NCBI GenBank assembly: GCA_004299305.1
Contig: SCPZ01000067.1
Location: forward strand, 1-36,020
Reading direction: 5' to 3'
Source: Methylobacter sp.
GTDB taxonomy: Bacteria > Pseudomonadota > Gammaproteobacteria > Methylococcales > Methylomonadaceae
Length of the DNA stretch: 36,020 nucleotides
This document shows positions 34,507-36,020 of the stretch, one piece after another. Every line of letters starts with the position of its first letter. Position 1 is the stretch's first letter. Under the pieces are notes generated by a model. It saw nothing but the letters and a program-made list of their open reading frames with translations. It had not been told where the DNA came from and searched no databases. A program made the translations under genes and the position numbers.

Positions 34507-34524
34507 ATTGAATGCTCTTTATGT

Positions 34525-34707
34525 TTAATTGCGTAGCTTAAAATGTACCTGCTGCGACATATTATTTCTGTGCGGCAGCGCACCAACAACTGGCAGTTTG
34601 ACCGGTTTGGCGGGTTTTTTCCTGTTGACGGATTGATCAGCATCGTCGATAAACGGGGTAATAAGCGCTGCAATAGAACCTTTCAATAATTTCACGGCAT
34701 TTTCCAT
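34525..34707 (-). CDS. Small ORF with DapA-like N-terminal segment
   Basis: A 60-residue ORF whose ATG overlaps the stop codon of the desaturase gene (TAATG), with slipin starting 18 bases after it, so its position looks like a translated gene. Residues 7-18 (LLKGSIAALITPF) closely resemble the first strand of 4-hydroxy-tetrahydrodipicolinate synthase (GSIVALVTPF). The remaining 40 residues do not, being Lys/Pro-rich. It is either a dapA fragment captured here or a chance likeness in a small coupled protein. No ribosome-binding site is obvious. Confidence 0.45.
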   Translation of the reverse strand: MENAVKLLKGSIAALITPFIDDADQSVNRKKPAKPVKLPVVGALPHRNNMSQQVHFKLRN

Positions 34708-35744
34708 TACGGATATAACGGTTTTGATGAAACCGCAAGTGTGTGAGATTTAAAGGGGGCGCGCTGCATGTCTGGCCTATCACCATAAACCATGCTGATA
34801 ATTTCCCTTTTTGCTTCCAGCCAGTCGCGAAGCTCATCTCCAGGCGCAAAAGCGCGTTTTTCAGCTTTGTAATAGGCTGCTTCGGCAATCATCGCGTTAA
34901 GATTAAAATCCGGTTCGTAGACCGGAACAGGAGCTGGATTTACCGGGGTAAAGCCGAATTTTACCAAGCCAAAAACGGTCTGCGGCGAGCTGTTTTTAAT
35001 GCCGATTTGCGCAGGCTCGCGTTCTGTGAAGGTGCCGAACAGCCTATCCCATATCGAAAACACCGCGCCGTAGTTAGTGTCGTGCTCGCTACGTTCCGTT
35101 GAATGGTGCGCGCGGTGCAAAGAGGGTACGATAATGACCTGTGCCAAGCGTTTTTCGCCGCGAAATGAAATATTGCTGTGATGAAACATGACGAACAAGG
35201 TCAATAGAATTTCATTGGTCAGGACCATCTTCTTATCTACGCCGAATAGGACAATATAAGCCGATTTCAGCATGGTAAGGATTAGCAGCTCGGTAATATG
35301 CAGCCGGAATGCAGTCGAGACATTCAAATAAGGGTCGTTGTGATGCACTTTGTGGAACATCCACAAGCTATCGAAACTGTGGCTGATTCTGTGCCAGCAA
35401 TAGAGTAGCAAATCCAGCAACAGAAATGACAGCAGGGCTTTCCAGGCAGCTCCTTCGATATAATTCAGCAGCCCCCGGCCTGAATAACGATCGGCCACCA
35501 GCAATAAAGGCATCACCGACGCTGAGATAATAAGACTGTTAAAAATAAACAGACCGGCATTGGTTTGGTAAGACTGACGCAATTGTTTAAAGGAGAATCT
35601 GCGATTTGGGAAGCTAAACTCAAAGGCCGATAGTACGACAAAAGCAGTCGGCAGGATAAACGTCGCTAAATCTCCCGACATGCTTGAGAACTCTGTTAAA
35701 TTGAATTTAACAAAAGTGATGAGTGACATAATTTCGCTAGACAT
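34707..35744 (-). CDS. Sterol desaturase / fatty acid hydroxylase family protein
   Basis: A 345-residue integral membrane di-iron enzyme of the FA_hydroxylase superfamily. About four to five hydrophobic segments surround the histidine cluster: HRISH (118-122), HKVHH (131-135), HH (188-189) and HRAHH (210-214). This matches the HxxxH/HxxHH pattern of the family. Substrates in bacteria include sterols, hopanoids, carotenoids and fatty acids, and which applies is not visible. It heads an apparent operon toward slipin. Inner methionines (residues 6 and 22) are possible alternative starts. Confidence 0.9.
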   Translation of the reverse strand: MSSEIMSLITFVKFNLTEFSSMSGDLATFILPTAFVVLSAFEFSFPNRRFSFKQLRQSYQTNAGLFIFNSLIISASVMPLLLVADRYSGRGLLNYIEGAAWKALLSFLLLDLLLYCWHRISHSFDSLWMFHKVHHNDPYLNVSTAFRLHITELLILTMLKSAYIVLFGVDKKMVLTNEILLTLFVMFHHSNISFRGEKRLAQVIIVPSLHRAHHSTERSEHDTNYGAVFSIWDRLFGTFTEREPAQIGIKNSSPQTVFGLVKFGFTPVNPAPVPVYEPDFNLNAMIAEAAYYKAEKRAFAPGDELRDWLEAKREIISMVYGDRPDMQRAPFKSHTLAVSSKPLYP

Positions 35745-36020
35745 TGATTTTTCCTAGGTACAAAACTGCGTGAACTTTGGTGCAAGTAAGAACAGTGACA
35801 AATATTTCATCATGTATGGATCAAAGAACCGGACAGTTGCGACGGCTCTTTGGTAATCGAAGCTTCATAACCGTGCCGCTTAGGAATGAAATAACTTAGG
35901 TACGCGATGCTCAACTTTTAAACCTCAACCAATGACTCAAAAAGCAAAGTCGGGTTGCCCATTAGTTTTCCCAAGAAGCAGCCCATAGTGTGGGCAAGCA
36001 GTTTACGGATGAAACGGTTA
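35745..36020. other. Upstream region without a supported gene
   Basis: 276 bases from the desaturase start to the window end. It presumably contains the promoter of the envelope operon, but I see no convincing -35/-10 pair, no RNA gene and no family A-E repeat. A short reading frame from 35816 ends within 30 codons and is not supported. Confidence 0.5.

Overview
The window looks like chromosomal DNA of a gammaproteobacterium, most likely a methanotroph-type genome (Methylococcales; my inference from protein style and repeat content). The evidence is the conserved order lepA-lepB-DUF4845-rnc-era-recO-pdxJ, Uup and CinA proteins of gammaproteobacterial type, and many short palindromic repeats in the intergenic regions.

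Layout. 1-2.0 kb: an AI-2E/PerM-type permease overlapping a DUF3530 exported hydrolase. 2.3-9.2 kb: the translation/RNA-processing/repair cluster lepA, lepB, DUF4845, rnc, era, recO, pdxJ. The last genes overlap tightly, but every loose junction carries a long inverted-repeat element, and recO itself carries an in-frame 51-bp tandem repeat. 9.2-10.4 kb: a PP2C phosphatase and a decayed hicB-hicA toxin-antitoxin locus. 10.4-13.4 kb (minus strand): sigma-54 activator, TauE/SafE membrane protein, pyrF, periplasmic rhodanese. 13.5-14.4 kb: AEC permease. 14.5-19.8 kb (minus): a 1213-residue hybrid histidine kinase and a hemerythrin-PAS-GGDEF protein. 20.3-21.4 kb: a DUF5329 protein and an orphan lipoprotein. 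22.0-25.4 kb (minus): tRNA-Ser(GGA) with a terminator, uup, cinA. 25.9-27.9 kb (minus): an HDOD-GAF protein with an uncharacterised partner. 27.9-29.3 kb: a gene-poor AT-rich gap. 29.3-32.2 kb: an accessory island with an LprI-like lipoprotein, a ParB-like protein and two unknown small proteins. 32.7-35.7 kb (minus): an envelope operon of sterol-desaturase-like hydroxylase, small ORF, slipin and DUF4398-OmpA lipoprotein.

The most distinctive content is the repeat landscape. There are at least three families of long inverted-repeat (MITE-like) elements. One 52-53 bp sequence is nested inside members of two different families, and one family shows a paired change in both terminal repeats. Repeat DNA has also entered two protein-coding genes in frame: recO and the ATPase domain of the hybrid kinase. 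Other notable points are the hicBA remnant, a CinA with a degenerate amidase motif, a possible dapA-like N-terminal fragment in the envelope operon, and the absence of acpS after pdxJ.
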